From the NCBI GenBank assembly GCA_905234015.1, contig CAJOFK010000005.1, positions 1 through 45,024 of the forward strand: a DNA stretch of 45,024 nt. The letters run 5' to 3'. Below the pieces are notes generated by a model. That model was not told the origin of the DNA. It saw nothing but the letters and a program-made list of their open reading frames with translations, and searched no databases. Shown here piece after piece: positions 1-8,328 of this stretch. Source of the stretch: an uncultured Ruminococcus sp. GTDB taxonomy: Bacteria > Bacillota > Clostridia > Oscillospirales > Acutalibacteraceae. A program made the position numbers and the translations under genes. Numbering within the stretch: position 1 is the stretch's first letter; every line of letters begins with the position of its first letter.

Positions 1-282
1 GCCTTCGCTTGTGCACTTTTCCTTCTTAGCCTGCCAACCGAAGAAAGCGTCGCCGCCTCTTTTCCAGATATGACAGTAAACGATTGAAACGTTCTTCCAG
101 CCGCTGGCGTCGAAGTAAACCTTATTGCCCGCACCTGAGGTTGAGCTTGAGGTATCTGCGCCTGCTGAGTTGTTGCTGTCAGCGCCTACAGCGCCTTCGC
201 TTACTTCAGCAGCTGAAACCGCTACAACAGCCATTGATAAAACAATAACTACCGCTAATGCGATTGCAAAAATTCTTTTCAT
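1..282 (-). CDS. Secreted protein, N-terminal part only, possible carbohydrate-binding module
   Basis: Only the first 94 codons lie in the window; the gene continues past the left edge. The ATG at 282 follows an AAGGAG ribosome site. Residues 1-24 form a signal peptide (MKRIFAIALAVVIVLSMAVV, then AVSA). A short Ser/Thr/Ala/Gly-rich linker follows, then an aromatic-rich segment (VYFDASGWKNVSIVYCHIWK, later FFGWQAKK). Strings of the type 'VYFD..GW..V..Y' followed by Trp are typical of beta-sandwich starch-binding modules of the CBM25/26 kind, so a secreted polysaccharide-binding protein is plausible; this is inference from pattern only. It has its own promoter at 343-371 and is insulated from the upstream cohesin gene by a terminator at 462-492. 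Confidence 0.7.
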   Translation of the reverse strand, partial: MKRIFAIALAVVIVLSMAVVAVSAAEVSEGAVGADSNNSAGADTSSSTSGAGNKVYFDASGWKNVSIVYCHIWKRGGDAFFGWQAKKEKCTSEG

Positions 283-342
283 CGTGAAAAATCTCCTTCA
301 ATTTTTATTTAAGACATATTTAGACATAGTCCTATTAATCAT

Positions 343-371
343 ATTATACATTATTGGTTACAATTTCGCAA
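343..371 (-). promoter_or_regulatory. Sigma-A promoter of the left-edge secreted protein
   Basis: Reading the minus strand, a -35 TTGCGA (366-371) and a perfect -10 TATAAT (343-348) are separated by 17 nt. Transcription would start near 336, giving a leader of about 55 nt before the ATG at 282. Confidence 0.7.
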
Positions 372-461
372 TAATATTTTTCTTAAAAAGCAATGTCATT
401 TTGCACAAAGATTAGATAATCAAATTGTGGATTTTTGACAACTGCAAAATTTGCCGCTTTA

Positions 462-492
462 TAGAGAAACCGGCTCGGGTTATCCGAGCCGG
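462..492 (-). terminator. Terminator after the cohesin gene
   Basis: A perfect 9-bp stem, CCGGCTCGG (470-478) with CCGAGCCGG (484-492), and a 5-nt loop. On the minus strand it is followed by a short pyrimidine-rich tail. It lies 34 nt after the stop of the cohesin gene and before the promoter of the next gene. Confidence 0.75.
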
Positions 493-525
493 CTCATGCT
501 ATATTGCTTCAATATACTTAAAGGA

Positions 526-1347
526 TTATTCCTTATCCTCTGCGTCAGCGTCCTTATTGAAATGACGGCGAAGAACAACAACAACGATAATCGCGATAAT
601 AGCGAATACGATTCCGAGAATAACGAGGACTGTAGTCATATTGCCGCCGTCCTGAGTAACTGTTGCGGCGTCGGTAGCAGCCTGAGCAGCCGCGGGAGAA
701 GTAGCTCCGCCTGTAACGGCAACGTGATCCTTACCGGAACCGTTCTTCTCGCCCATACCGTCCTTATAGTTTACGAATGAACCCTGATACTGGTTAACCG
801 ACTCGTTGTTCGGGCAGAGCATGGGAGTTCCGTCCTTAACAGCCTCTTTACCGTTAACTAAGATATCGTGAGTAAGCTTATATGTCTTAAAGTAAGTCAT
901 ATCCTCACCGTACATATCTGCGATAAAGTAAGTAACGCTTGTCTGGCAGGGATTCTTAACCTTAAAGTCCATTGTAATAAGAGTCTTAGCCTTTTTGAAG
1001 TTTACGAGGTCTGTAACGCTTGTCCAGTTAAACGCGATGCCCTTCTCGAACTTGGGGTTGATAACCGCACCCTTTAACTCGGGAACCTTAACTGAATCGG
1101 TATCGAGCTCGAGGAACTGCTTGTTGTAGAAGATATACATCTGAATACCTTCGAGCTTATCGTCGCAATCGCTGAGCTTAAGGGTGTAGGTGATTGTGTC
1201 GCCCTTGCTTGCCTCGGCTTTTCCGTTTAAAACTACATCCGCCTTGGACTTAGCCGCGAAAGCCGGTAAACAGGATACAACAATAATCAGTGCGGTCATT
1301 ACTACCGCAAGTGAAATTTTTGCAAACTTTTTCATAATTGTTTTCAT
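526..1347 (-). CDS. Membrane-anchored protein with one cohesin-like domain (putative amylosome scaffoldin)
   Basis: A 273-residue protein. The ATG at 1347 (MKTIMKKFAK) is chosen because the promoter -10 lies at 1442-1447, so longer reading frames would begin at or before the transcript start; GGAAAGG sits just upstream. Residues 1-35 are a signal peptide ending in AFA. Residues about 36-170 match the layout of cohesin domains: an early strand with G.TITYTLKL, then GIQMYIFYNKQFLEL, FNWTS and TLITMDFKVK. A low-complexity Ala/Thr linker follows, then one membrane helix (about 236-262, VLVILGIVFAIIAIIVVVVL) and a charged tail RRHFNKDADAEDKE. No LPXTG is seen, so anchoring is by the helix. Cohesins bind dockerins, and two dockerin proteins are encoded at 20754-21782 and 34730-37258. 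The cohesin call rests on pattern recognition, not a profile search. Confidence 0.72.
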   Translation of the reverse strand: MKTIMKKFAKISLAVVMTALIIVVSCLPAFAAKSKADVVLNGKAEASKGDTITYTLKLSDCDDKLEGIQMYIFYNKQFLELDTDSVKVPELKGAVINPKFEKGIAFNWTSVTDLVNFKKAKTLITMDFKVKNPCQTSVTYFIADMYGEDMTYFKTYKLTHDILVNGKEAVKDGTPMLCPNNESVNQYQGSFVNYKDGMGEKNGSGKDHVAVTGGATSPAAAQAATDAATVTQDGGNMTTVLVILGIVFAIIAIIVVVVLRRHFNKDADAEDKE

Positions 1348-1441
1348 AGCCTTTCCGTCCGCCGCCCGATAATAAAGTATCCGGATAACGAACATTGTAT
1401 TATTTCGTGCTGACAGACTGTTAGTTTTTTGCACAAAAGAT

Positions 1442-1470
1442 ATTATAAACTATTCTTCTGAAAATTTCAA
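1442..1470 (-). promoter_or_regulatory. Sigma-A promoter of the cohesin gene
   Basis: On the minus strand, TTGAAA (1465-1470), a 17-nt spacer and TATAAT (1442-1447). The leader to the ATG at 1347 is about 88 nt. The promoter separates this gene from uvrA. Confidence 0.75.
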
Positions 1471-1583
1471 CATATTTCCTATAAATTTTTAAATGTTTTT
1501 ATATATTATCCGTCTGATAATAAAAATATCGGGAAATCGGCGGAATATTAAATAAATATCGGCGTTTCAGGCGGTAAAGACGT

Positions 1584-4409
1584 TTATTTTCCGCCTAAAA
1601 TCTTTCGCAGATATTCTCCCGTAAACGAGCCCTCTGACGCCGCGACCTTTTCGGGAGTACCCTGAGCGACAATTCCGCCGCCGTTATTACCGCCCTCGGG
1701 ACCGAGGTCGATTATATGATCTGCGATTTTTATAAGGTCGAGATTATGCTCGATAACGATAACCGTGTTTCCGCTGTCGACGAGCTTGTTAAGCACCTCA
1801 ATCAGCTTATGAACGTCGGCGGTATGAAGTCCGGTAGTCGGCTCGTCGAGGATATATACCGTACGCCCGGTGCTTCTTTTAGCGAGCTCGGTCGCGAGCT
1901 TTACGCGCTGAGCCTCTCCGCCCGACAGCGTAGTCGCCGGCTGGCCTATCTTGATATATCCGAGACCTACCTCGTACATCGTTTTCAGCTTGCGTTCGAT
2001 TTTCGGTATCGACTTAAAGAACTCCATCCCCTCCTCAACCGTCATTTCTAGAACGTCGTGGATAGACTTGCCCTTATACTTAACCTCAAGGGTTTCGTGG
2101 TTATACCTCTTCCCCTTGCATACGTCGCAGGGAACGTAAACGTCGGGCAGAAAATGCATTTCGATTTTAATAATACCGTCGCCCTGACACGCCTCGCACC
2201 GTCCGCCTTTTACGTTAAAGGAGAAACGGCTCTGAGTATATCCGCGCATTTTTGCTTCGGAGGTAGTTGCGAACAGCGCTCTTATATCGGTAAACACTCC
2301 CGTATAAGTGGCGGGATTGCTTCGCGGAGTTCTCCCTATAGGGCTCTGGTTGATGTTGATAACCTTATCAAGGTGCTCGAGCCCCTTGACGGCTTTATGC
2401 TTTCCCGCGCGGATTTTAGCGCCGTTGAGCTCGCAGGCGAGCTTTTTATACAGTATCTCGTTAACGAGCGAGCTCTTGCCCGAGCCCGAAACTCCCGTTA
2501 CGCAAATAAACTTTCCGAGCGGAAATTTAACGTTAATATCCTTTAAGTTATTTTGAGCAGCGCCGCGAACCTCAAGGAAATTGCCGTTGCCCTTACGTCT
2601 TTTATCGGGGACGGGGATTTTCCTCTTTCCGCTTAAATACTGACCGGTTATCGACTTTTCGCACGCCTTGATATCTTCAACCGTACCCTCGGCTACAATC
2701 TCGCCGCCGTGAATACCGGCTCCGGGGCCGATATCTATAATATGGTCGGCGGCGTACATAGTTTCCTCGTCGTGCTCAACGACAATGACGGTGTTGCCGA
2801 CGTCGCGAAGCGTTTTAAGCGTATTCAGAAGCTTTTCGTTATCGCGCTGATGAAGTCCGATGCTCGGCTCGTCAAGCACATACATAACGCCCATAAGTGA
2901 GGAACCTATCTGAGTAGCGAGCCTTATACGCTGGCTCTCGCCGCCTGAAAGCGTACCGCTTGAGCGCGAAAGCGTAAGATAGCCGAGCCCGACGCTGTTT
3001 AAGAAATTGAGCCTTTCTCTTATCTCCTTAAAGATTGCTTTTCCGATAAAACGCTCGCGCTCGGAAAGCTCGGAATTCTTTATAAACTCCAGCGCCTCAA
3101 CGACCTGCATATCGCAGAACTCGGCGATATTAAGTCCGCCGACCGTTACGCCGAGGCTCTCCTTTGAGAGTCTTCTTCCGCCGCACTCGTCGCACGGAAT
3201 TTCCGACATATAGCCCTGGATTTCATCCTTTATCCACGCGCTGCTCGTTTCCTTGAAGCGGCGCTCGAGGTTGTTTACAATTCCCTCAAACGGTCTTTCC
3301 ATAATCCTCTCGTCGCCGAAGGGCATTACGCGGTGCAGCTTAAGGGTTTCGCCGTTTGTGCCGTAAAGCAGAATTTTAATTACCTTTTCCGGCAGCTTGC
3401 CGAGAGGCGTAGTCAGCCTGAATTTATACTTTTTCGCGAGCGCCTCAAAGTACATACCGGCTATGGAATTCCCCTCCATAGCCCAGCCGCTGCCCTTAAG
3501 TCCGCCCTGAGCTATACTCAGCTTCGGGTCGGGGATTACGAGCGCCGGGTCAACCTTGAGAAAAACTCCGAGTCCGGTACATTTAGGGCACGCTCCGTAG
3601 GGGTTATTGAACGAGAACATTCTCGGGGCGAGCTCGTCTACGCTCACGCCGTGCTCGGGGCAGGCGTAATTCTGAGAGAAGGTTAAATCCTCGCCACCTA
3701 TAACGTTAACGGTTATAAGTCCTCCGGTCAGCTTAGAGGCGGTTTCAATAGAATCCGCAAGCCTCGAGCGTATTCCGTCCTTGACCACAAGGCGGTCTAC
3801 GATTATATCAATACTGTGCTTTTTATTTTTTTCGAGCTCGATATCCTCGGAAAGCTCGTAAATCTCGCCGTCCGCGCGCACTCTCACAAACCCTGCCTTG
3901 CGTGCCTTTTCGAACTCCTTCTGCTGGGTACCCTTTCTTCCCTTAACCACGGGAGCCATAATCTGGATTTTACTGCCCTCGCTGAGCGATAAAACGCTGT
4001 CGACAATCTGGTCGACCGACTGCTGGGTAATTTCGCGCCCGCAAACGGGACAATGCGGAATACCGATACGAGCGTAAAGAAGTCGCAGATAGTCGTAAAT
4101 CTCGGTAACGGTACCGACGGTTGAACGCGGATTATGAGAGGTGGTTTTCTGGTCTATTGAAATAGCCGGAGAAAGGCCCTGGATATCGTCAACGTCGGGC
4201 TTGTTGCTCTGACCGAGGAACATTCTCGCGTAGGAGCTTAGGCTCTCGACATAGCGGCGCTGACCCTCGGCGTAGATTGTATCAAACGCGAGAGAGCTTT
4301 TTCCCGAACCCGAAAGTCCGGTTATTACAACGAGCTTATCGCGCGGGATACCGACGTTTATGTTTTTTAAATTGTGCTGGCGCGCGCCTTTTACAATTAT
4401 CTGTTTCAT
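1584..4409 (-). CDS. uvrA: UvrA, excinuclease ABC subunit A
   Basis: A full-length protein of 941 residues (the family is about 940-960). It is the damage-recognition ATPase of nucleotide excision repair and works as a dimer with UvrB. It contains two ABC ATPase modules: first Walker [10 protein letters not shown] (near residue 31) with signature [12 protein letters not shown], and second Walker [10 protein letters not shown] with signature [12 protein letters not shown]. Zinc-binding cysteine pairs are present, including [17 protein letters not shown] and the C-terminal CEACQGDG...[10 protein letters not shown] insert. The ATG at 4409 follows GAGGAG, which belongs to a 34-nt leader motif (4415-4448) shared with gdpP. 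It lies about 150 nt downstream of ftsH in the same direction; uvrB is not in the window. Confidence 0.97.
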   Translation of the reverse strand: MKQIIVKGARQHNLKNINVGIPRDKLVVITGLSGSGKSSLAFDTIYAEGQRRYVESLSSYARMFLGQSNKPDVDDIQGLSPAISIDQKTTSHNPRSTVGTVTEIYDYLRLLYARIGIPHCPVCGREITQQSVDQIVDSVLSLSEGSKIQIMAPVVKGRKGTQQKEFEKARKAGFVRVRADGEIYELSEDIELEKNKKHSIDIIVDRLVVKDGIRSRLADSIETASKLTGGLITVNVIGGEDLTFSQNYACPEHGVSVDELAPRMFSFNNPYGACPKCTGLGVFLKVDPALVIPDPKLSIAQGGLKGSGWAMEGNSIAGMYFEALAKKYKFRLTTPLGKLPEKVIKILLYGTNGETLKLHRVMPFGDERIMERPFEGIVNNLERRFKETSSAWIKDEIQGYMSEIPCDECGGRRLSKESLGVTVGGLNIAEFCDMQVVEALEFIKNSELSERERFIGKAIFKEIRERLNFLNSVGLGYLTLSRSSGTLSGGESQRIRLATQIGSSLMGVMYVLDEPSIGLHQRDNEKLLNTLKTLRDVGNTVIVVEHDEETMYAADHIIDIGPGAGIHGGEIVAEGTVEDIKACEKSITGQYLSGKRKIPVPDKRRKGNGNFLEVRGAAQNNLKDINVKFPLGKFICVTGVSGSGKSSLVNEILYKKLACELNGAKIRAGKHKAVKGLEHLDKVININQSPIGRTPRSNPATYTGVFTDIRALFATTSEAKMRGYTQSRFSFNVKGGRCEACQGDGIIKIEMHFLPDVYVPCDVCKGKRYNHETLEVKYKGKSIHDVLEMTVEEGMEFFKSIPKIERKLKTMYEVGLGYIKIGQPATTLSGGEAQRVKLATELAKRSTGRTVYILDEPTTGLHTADVHKLIEVLNKLVDSGNTVIVIEHNLDLIKIADHIIDLGPEGGNNGGGIVAQGTPEKVAASEGSFTGEYLRKILGGK

Positions 4410-4414
4410 TATAT

Positions 4415-4448
4415 ATCTCCTCGTCTGTCGCAGACGTACCTATCAAAA
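4415..4448 (-). promoter_or_regulatory. 34-nt leader motif upstream of uvrA, shared with gdpP
   Basis: On the minus strand this reads TTTTGATAGG, then 24 nt ending ACGAGGAGAT. It matches 12214-12247 in front of gdpP at 28 of 34 positions and includes the ribosome site GAGGAG. In the uvrA copy, CGTCTG and CAGACG form a 6-bp hairpin with a CGA loop just before the ribosome site. Its function is unknown. Confidence 0.6.
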
Positions 4449-4449
4449 A

Positions 4450-4484
4450 ACCGCTTACAACTTATCACTTACCGCTGACTATTA
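4450..4484. repeat. Degenerate heptamer array, five units, between ftsH and uvrA
   Basis: Five back-to-back 7-nt units: accgctt, acaactt, atcactt, accgctg, actatta. On the minus (coding) strand the units take the form TAAGTGA or TAAGCGG, so TAA or TAG triplets fall in several frames. It shares the 17-mer acttatcacttaccgct exactly with the array at 9711-9737. Confidence 0.7.
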
Positions 4485-4488
4485 ATTC

Positions 4489-4534
4489 GGTCGGGAGATG
4501 ATGGTGATTTTATAACCATTCTATCTTCCCGACC
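4489..4534 (-). terminator. Imperfect inverted repeat after ftsH, possible terminator
   Basis: The arms run from GGTCGGGA at 4489 to its partner TCCCGACC ending at 4534, with further partial pairing of ATGGT and ACCAT inside. It sits just after the ftsH stop, between two heptamer arrays. No clear T-run follows on the minus strand, so termination is uncertain. Confidence 0.45.
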
Positions 4535-4537
4535 AAA

Positions 4538-4565
4538 ATTATTCATTATTCACTATTCATTATTC
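4538..4565. repeat. Heptamer array overlapping the ftsH stop codon
   Basis: Four consecutive 7-nt units: attattc, attattc, actattc, attattc. On the coding strand they read as GAATAAT/GAATAGT. The ftsH stop TAA (4560-4562) lies inside the first coding-strand unit, and the following units add TGA, TAG and TAA triplets in other frames. Confidence 0.7.
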
Positions 4566-6428
4566 GCTGTCTTCGGTGTCCTCGTCCTCTTCTTCCCACT
4601 CAAGCGTACCGTTCATAACCTTTTCGAAATCCTCGCTGTGCATTTTTTCGTTCTTTATAAGATAGCGTGCGATTTCGTGGAGCTTATCTTCATTCTCCTT
4701 AAGCACGCTCTCGGCTTTATCGTAAGCCTTCTTAACGATTTTAAGCACGAGCTCGTCAATCTTCGCGGCGGTTTCCTCGGAATAGTCCTTAACGTGACCC
4801 ATATCCTTGCCGAGGAATACCTCTCCGCTCTGCTGGCCGTAAGCGATAGGACCGAGTTCATCGGTCATACCGTATTTAGTAACCATATTGCGCGCGGTTT
4901 TAGTAGCCTTTTCAATATCGTTCGAGGCTCCGGTAGAGATATCGTCAAGTATAAGCGCTTCGGCAACACGTCCGCCTAAAGCGACTACGATATCCTCAAA
5001 CATCTCGTTTCTTGACATATATGACTTATCCTCGGTGGGAAGCGGCATAGTATATCCGCCCGCCATTCCGCGCGGAATAATCGAAATCTCGTGAACCGGA
5101 TCCTGAGTTTCGCAAACGTGGAAAAGAATAGCGTGGCCTGCCTCGTGATACGCGGTGAGACGTTTTTCCTTATCGGACATAACCTTGCTCTTTTTCTCGG
5201 CTCCGGCTACAACCTTAATCGTAGCTTCCTCGATTTCCTTCATAGTGATTGCCTTTTTATTCGCTCTCGCGGCGAGTAAGGCAGCTTCGTTAAGAAGGTT
5301 TTCAAGGTCGGCGCCGGTAAAGCCCGCGGTAGTTTTCGCGATAGTCCTGAGCTTTACGTCGGGAGCGAGGGGTTTTTTCCTCGCGTGAACCTTTAAAATA
5401 GCCTCACGTCCGTTAATATCGGGATAGCTTACAATTACCTGACGGTCGAAACGTCCCGGACGCATTAAAGCGGGGTCGAGAATATCGGGACGGTTGGTGG
5501 CGGCAATCATAATAACGCCCTCGTTGGCTCCGAAGCCGTCCATCTCAACAAGCAGCTGGTTTAAGGTCTGCTCGCGCTCGTCGTGGCCGCCGCCGAGACC
5601 TGCGCCTCTCTGACGTCCTACGGCGTCAATCTCGTCTATAAATACTATACAGGGTGAGTTTTTCTTAGCCTGGTCAAATAAATCACGCACACGCGAAGCG
5701 CCGACACCGACAAACATCTCAACGAAATCGGAACCCGAAATCGAGAAGAACGGCACTCCCGCCTCGCCCGCGACAGCTCTCGCAAGCAAGGTTTTACCGG
5801 TACCCGGAGGTCCTACGAGCAGTACGCCCTTAGGAATACGCGCGCCGAGGGTATTGTATTTTTCGGGAGATTTAAGAAATTCTACAATTTCCTCAAGCTC
5901 CTCCTTTTCCTCGTCGGCTCCGGCTACGTCGTCAAAGGTAGTCTTGCGCTTTTCGTCGTTTGTGTTCTTAATCTTAGCCTTTCCGAAGCTCATTTCCTTA
6001 CCGCCCAGTCCGGCAGAGCCCATACGTCTCATAATAAAGAACCAGAAAGCGACAATAAGAATAAAGAGTATAATCGTCGGCAATATGTTCATCAGGAAGG
6101 AATTATCGGACTTACGGACTAAATCGTAGGTCATACCCTTGTTTTTAGACGCGTACTGCCTTATATCGGCGCGAAACTCCTCAGGGTCGGCAATAACGCC
6201 GTTAACAACGGTATTCTTCTTATCGTTGAGCTTAATTCTTATAGCTCCCGTACCGTAGTTAAGCTGATAATCCTTAACCTGTCCCTTCTGGAAATACCCA
6301 ACCAGCGTAGACGTCTTTACAGTCTCGGTTTTCTGCTGAGAATTAAACAGCAGCGTAACGAGAAGAATTATCACAATCGGTATACCGATATAGAAGATAA
6401 GACTTCTCGTCTTTTTCTTATTATCCAA
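4560..6428 (-). CDS. ftsH: FtsH, ATP-dependent membrane zinc metalloprotease
   Basis: 622 residues, normal for the family. Two N-terminal membrane helices (about residues 10-26 and 110-134) flank an extracytoplasmic domain. The AAA module has Walker A GPPGTGKT near residue 209, Walker [13 protein letters not shown] and the second region of homology ([20 protein letters not shown]). The protease domain carries the zinc motif HEAGH near residue 431, and the C-terminus is acidic. It degrades misfolded membrane and short-lived proteins. The start is TTG at 6428, with AAGGAG 10 nt upstream; the nearby ATG at 6437 is in another frame and stops at once. It follows hpt by 46 nt, matching the Firmicutes order tilS-hpt-ftsH. 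Confidence 0.97.
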   Translation of the reverse strand: MDNKKKTRSLIFYIGIPIVIILLVTLLFNSQQKTETVKTSTLVGYFQKGQVKDYQLNYGTGAIRIKLNDKKNTVVNGVIADPEEFRADIRQYASKNKGMTYDLVRKSDNSFLMNILPTIILFILIVAFWFFIMRRMGSAGLGGKEMSFGKAKIKNTNDEKRKTTFDDVAGADEEKEELEEIVEFLKSPEKYNTLGARIPKGVLLVGPPGTGKTLLARAVAGEAGVPFFSISGSDFVEMFVGVGASRVRDLFDQAKKNSPCIVFIDEIDAVGRQRGAGLGGGHDEREQTLNQLLVEMDGFGANEGVIMIAATNRPDILDPALMRPGRFDRQVIVSYPDINGREAILKVHARKKPLAPDVKLRTIAKTTAGFTGADLENLLNEAALLAARANKKAITMKEIEEATIKVVAGAEKKSKVMSDKEKRLTAYHEAGHAILFHVCETQDPVHEISIIPRGMAGGYTMPLPTEDKSYMSRNEMFEDIVVALGGRVAEALILDDISTGASNDIEKATKTARNMVTKYGMTDELGPIAYGQQSGEVFLGKDMGHVKDYSEETAAKIDELVLKIVKKAYDKAESVLKENEDKLHEIARYLIKNEKMHSEDFEKVMNGTLEWEEEDEDTEDSE

Positions 6429-6474
6429 TACTCATTCACTCCTTAATATAGTATTGTATTTAATGTAAAATTTA

Positions 6475-7011
6475 TTACGAATAAACCTCGGGCTTTAAAA
6501 TTCCGACGTACGGAAGCGTGCGATATTTCTCGGCATAATCAAGACCGTAGCCTACGATAAACGCGTCGGGAATAACGCTGCCCACGTATTCAACGGGCAC
6601 GTCGACTCTTCTGCGGTCGGGCTTATCGAACAGGGTGACAATCTTAACGGAAGCCGCGCCCTTTGCGTAGAAATACTTAACAAGGAAGTGCAAAGTATTA
6701 CCCGAATCGATAATATCCTCGACAATAAGCAGGTCCCTGCCCTCGATAGACTGGGAAATATCCTTAAGCACGTTAACGCGTCCGGTGCTCTCGGTGCCGT
6801 CGGCATAGGACGAAACTACAACGAAATCAATCTTAAAATCGGTTTCCATCGCCTTCATAAGGTCAGACATAAAGAGAATACTGCCCTTAAGAACGCCTAC
6901 CATAAGCCAGTCCTTATCCTTATAATCCTCATCAAGCTGTTTCGCGAGTCTTTTAACTATTTCCTGAAGCTCGTCTTCGCTTACGAGAATCTTGTCTATA
7001 TCCTTATGCAT
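6475..7011 (-). CDS. hpt: Hypoxanthine phosphoribosyltransferase
   Basis: 178 residues. A type I phosphoribosyltransferase that converts hypoxanthine or guanine plus PRPP to IMP or GMP in purine salvage. The PRPP-binding loop is visible as LLIVEDIIDSGNTL near the middle, preceded by DFVVVSSYADG; the loop GVLKGSILF is near the N-terminus, and PDAFIVGYGLDYAEKYR near the C-terminus matches the family's end. The ATG at 7011 is 3 nt after the tilS stop, and its ribosome site AAGGGTG lies inside the end of tilS, so the two are translationally linked. This tilS-hpt-ftsH order is common in Firmicutes. Confidence 0.96.
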   Translation of the reverse strand: MHKDIDKILVSEDELQEIVKRLAKQLDEDYKDKDWLMVGVLKGSILFMSDLMKAMETDFKIDFVVVSSYADGTESTGRVNVLKDISQSIEGRDLLIVEDIIDSGNTLHFLVKYFYAKGAASVKIVTLFDKPDRRRVDVPVEYVGSVIPDAFIVGYGLDYAEKYRTLPYVGILKPEVYS

Positions 7012-7014
7012 AAT

Positions 7015-8328
7015 CTACACCCTTTCGATTTTTATAGTAAAGCCTTTATTTTCGTATGAAAGCGCGTTTTCCGAAACGCCTATTCCCTCAATCCACAGCA
7101 CCCTGCTGCCGACTGCGAGAAGTAATATTTCATCCCGTTTTTCCTCGGGAATTCTAATCTCGTTAAACAGCTTCTTAAGCGATTTAGTAACCTTACGCCT
7201 CGGAAGCGTGAACCGGTCACCCGGCTTGCGGGTTCTGAACACGGCGCCTTTTTCAAGTATAAAATACTTTATCGCCTCGCCTGTATCACCGTTTAATTCT
7301 TCTACGGAATATTTTTTGCCGTTGAACACAAACTCCATCGGGAGTTTTAATTCTTTTTCGGAAAATTCATCTTTTTTCCCGTCGGTTTTGATTATCCTCA
7401 GCGTCCCCTGCTTGCATACTGCCCGGAAGGCGCCGTTCAAATCCACTGCGCCCGAGTCGAGTATCGAGCCGATAAGCTCAGTATGCCTCTTTTCGGGGGT
7501 AACTCCGTTTTGCTTCAGTAATTCATAAAACACCTGAGAGCGGATTTCTTCGGGAATTGTTTTAAGAATCTCACAGCTGTAGCCGTTTTCGGTTTCGGCT
7601 AGCCGTAAATATTTATTTGTTGTTAATTCTAAAAAAGAATTAACATTATTAATCAGCCTTGTTTCTCCGCTTATAGTTTCAATCAGCGAAGGGTTAAGCT
7701 CCTTCATCACGGGGATAATGGCGTGGCGGATTTTATTGCGGGTATAATCGTCGGTGAGGTTGGTGCTGTCTGTTACGAAATCAAGCCCTTTTTCACAGCA
7801 GTATTCCTCAATATCCTTGCGGCTGAGGAAAATCAGCGGTCTTATTACCATTCCCCTGACGGGCTTTATACCGCCGAGGCCGTTAAGCCCCGCGCCTCTT
7901 ATCAGGTTGAAGATAACCGTTTCGGCGTTATCCTCCGCGGTATGCGCCGTAGCGATTTTAGCGCCGAACCTAACGCTGAGCTCATCAAAAAACCTGTACC
8001 GCTCGTTGCGTCCGGCAAGCTCGGTAGAAATCTTTTCACTGAGCGCAATTAAAGTTATATCAACGCTTTTAACAAAAAGCTCAATATTATTTTTCTTACA
8101 AATATCTCTTACAAAATTCTCGTCTCTTTCGGCTTCGGCTCCGCGAAGATTATGATTGACGTGAGCCGCTTTGATATTCAGAGAATATATTTCTTTTATA
8201 GAAATAAGAGCATTAAAGAGAGCTACCGAATCAGCTCCTCCGGAGAGAGCGACAATTACCGTATCGCCGCTTTCGAGCATATTATACTCCCTTACGGCTC
8301 TTAAAACCTCCGCCTCGAGCTTACTCAC
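7015..8328 (-). CDS. tilS: tRNA(Ile)-lysidine synthetase TilS
   Basis: 437 residues. Uses ATP to attach lysine to cytidine 34 of the CAU-anticodon tRNA-Ile, so that it reads AUA. The N-terminal PP-loop motif SGGADS is at about residues 29-34, followed by HVNHNLRGAEAERDE and RYRFFDEL. C-terminal TilS-specific domains are present (RKPGDRFTLPRRKVTKSLKK, then LWIEGIGVSENA). The start is GTG at 8328, with GGAG 7 nt upstream; its first 8 nt overlap the end of dnaB. Length and motif order are normal. Confidence 0.95.
   Translation of the reverse strand: MSKLEAEVLRAVREYNMLESGDTVIVALSGGADSVALFNALISIKEIYSLNIKAAHVNHNLRGAEAERDENFVRDICKKNNIELFVKSVDITLIALSEKISTELAGRNERYRFFDELSVRFGAKIATAHTAEDNAETVIFNLIRGAGLNGLGGIKPVRGMVIRPLIFLSRKDIEEYCCEKGLDFVTDSTNLTDDYTRNKIRHAIIPVMKELNPSLIETISGETRLINNVNSFLELTTNKYLRLAETENGYSCEILKTIPEEIRSQVFYELLKQNGVTPEKRHTELIGSILDSGAVDLNGAFRAVCKQGTLRIIKTDGKKDEFSEKELKLPMEFVFNGKKYSVEELNGDTGEAIKYFILEKGAVFRTRKPGDRFTLPRRKVTKSLKKLFNEIRIPEEKRDEILLLAVGSRVLWIEGIGVSENALSYENKGFTIKIERV

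Noticed and set aside
4489..4534. Insertion-sequence end between ftsH and uvrA
   Set aside because: The inverted repeat is imperfect and short, with no transposase and no target duplication; a hairpin at the end of ftsH is simpler.
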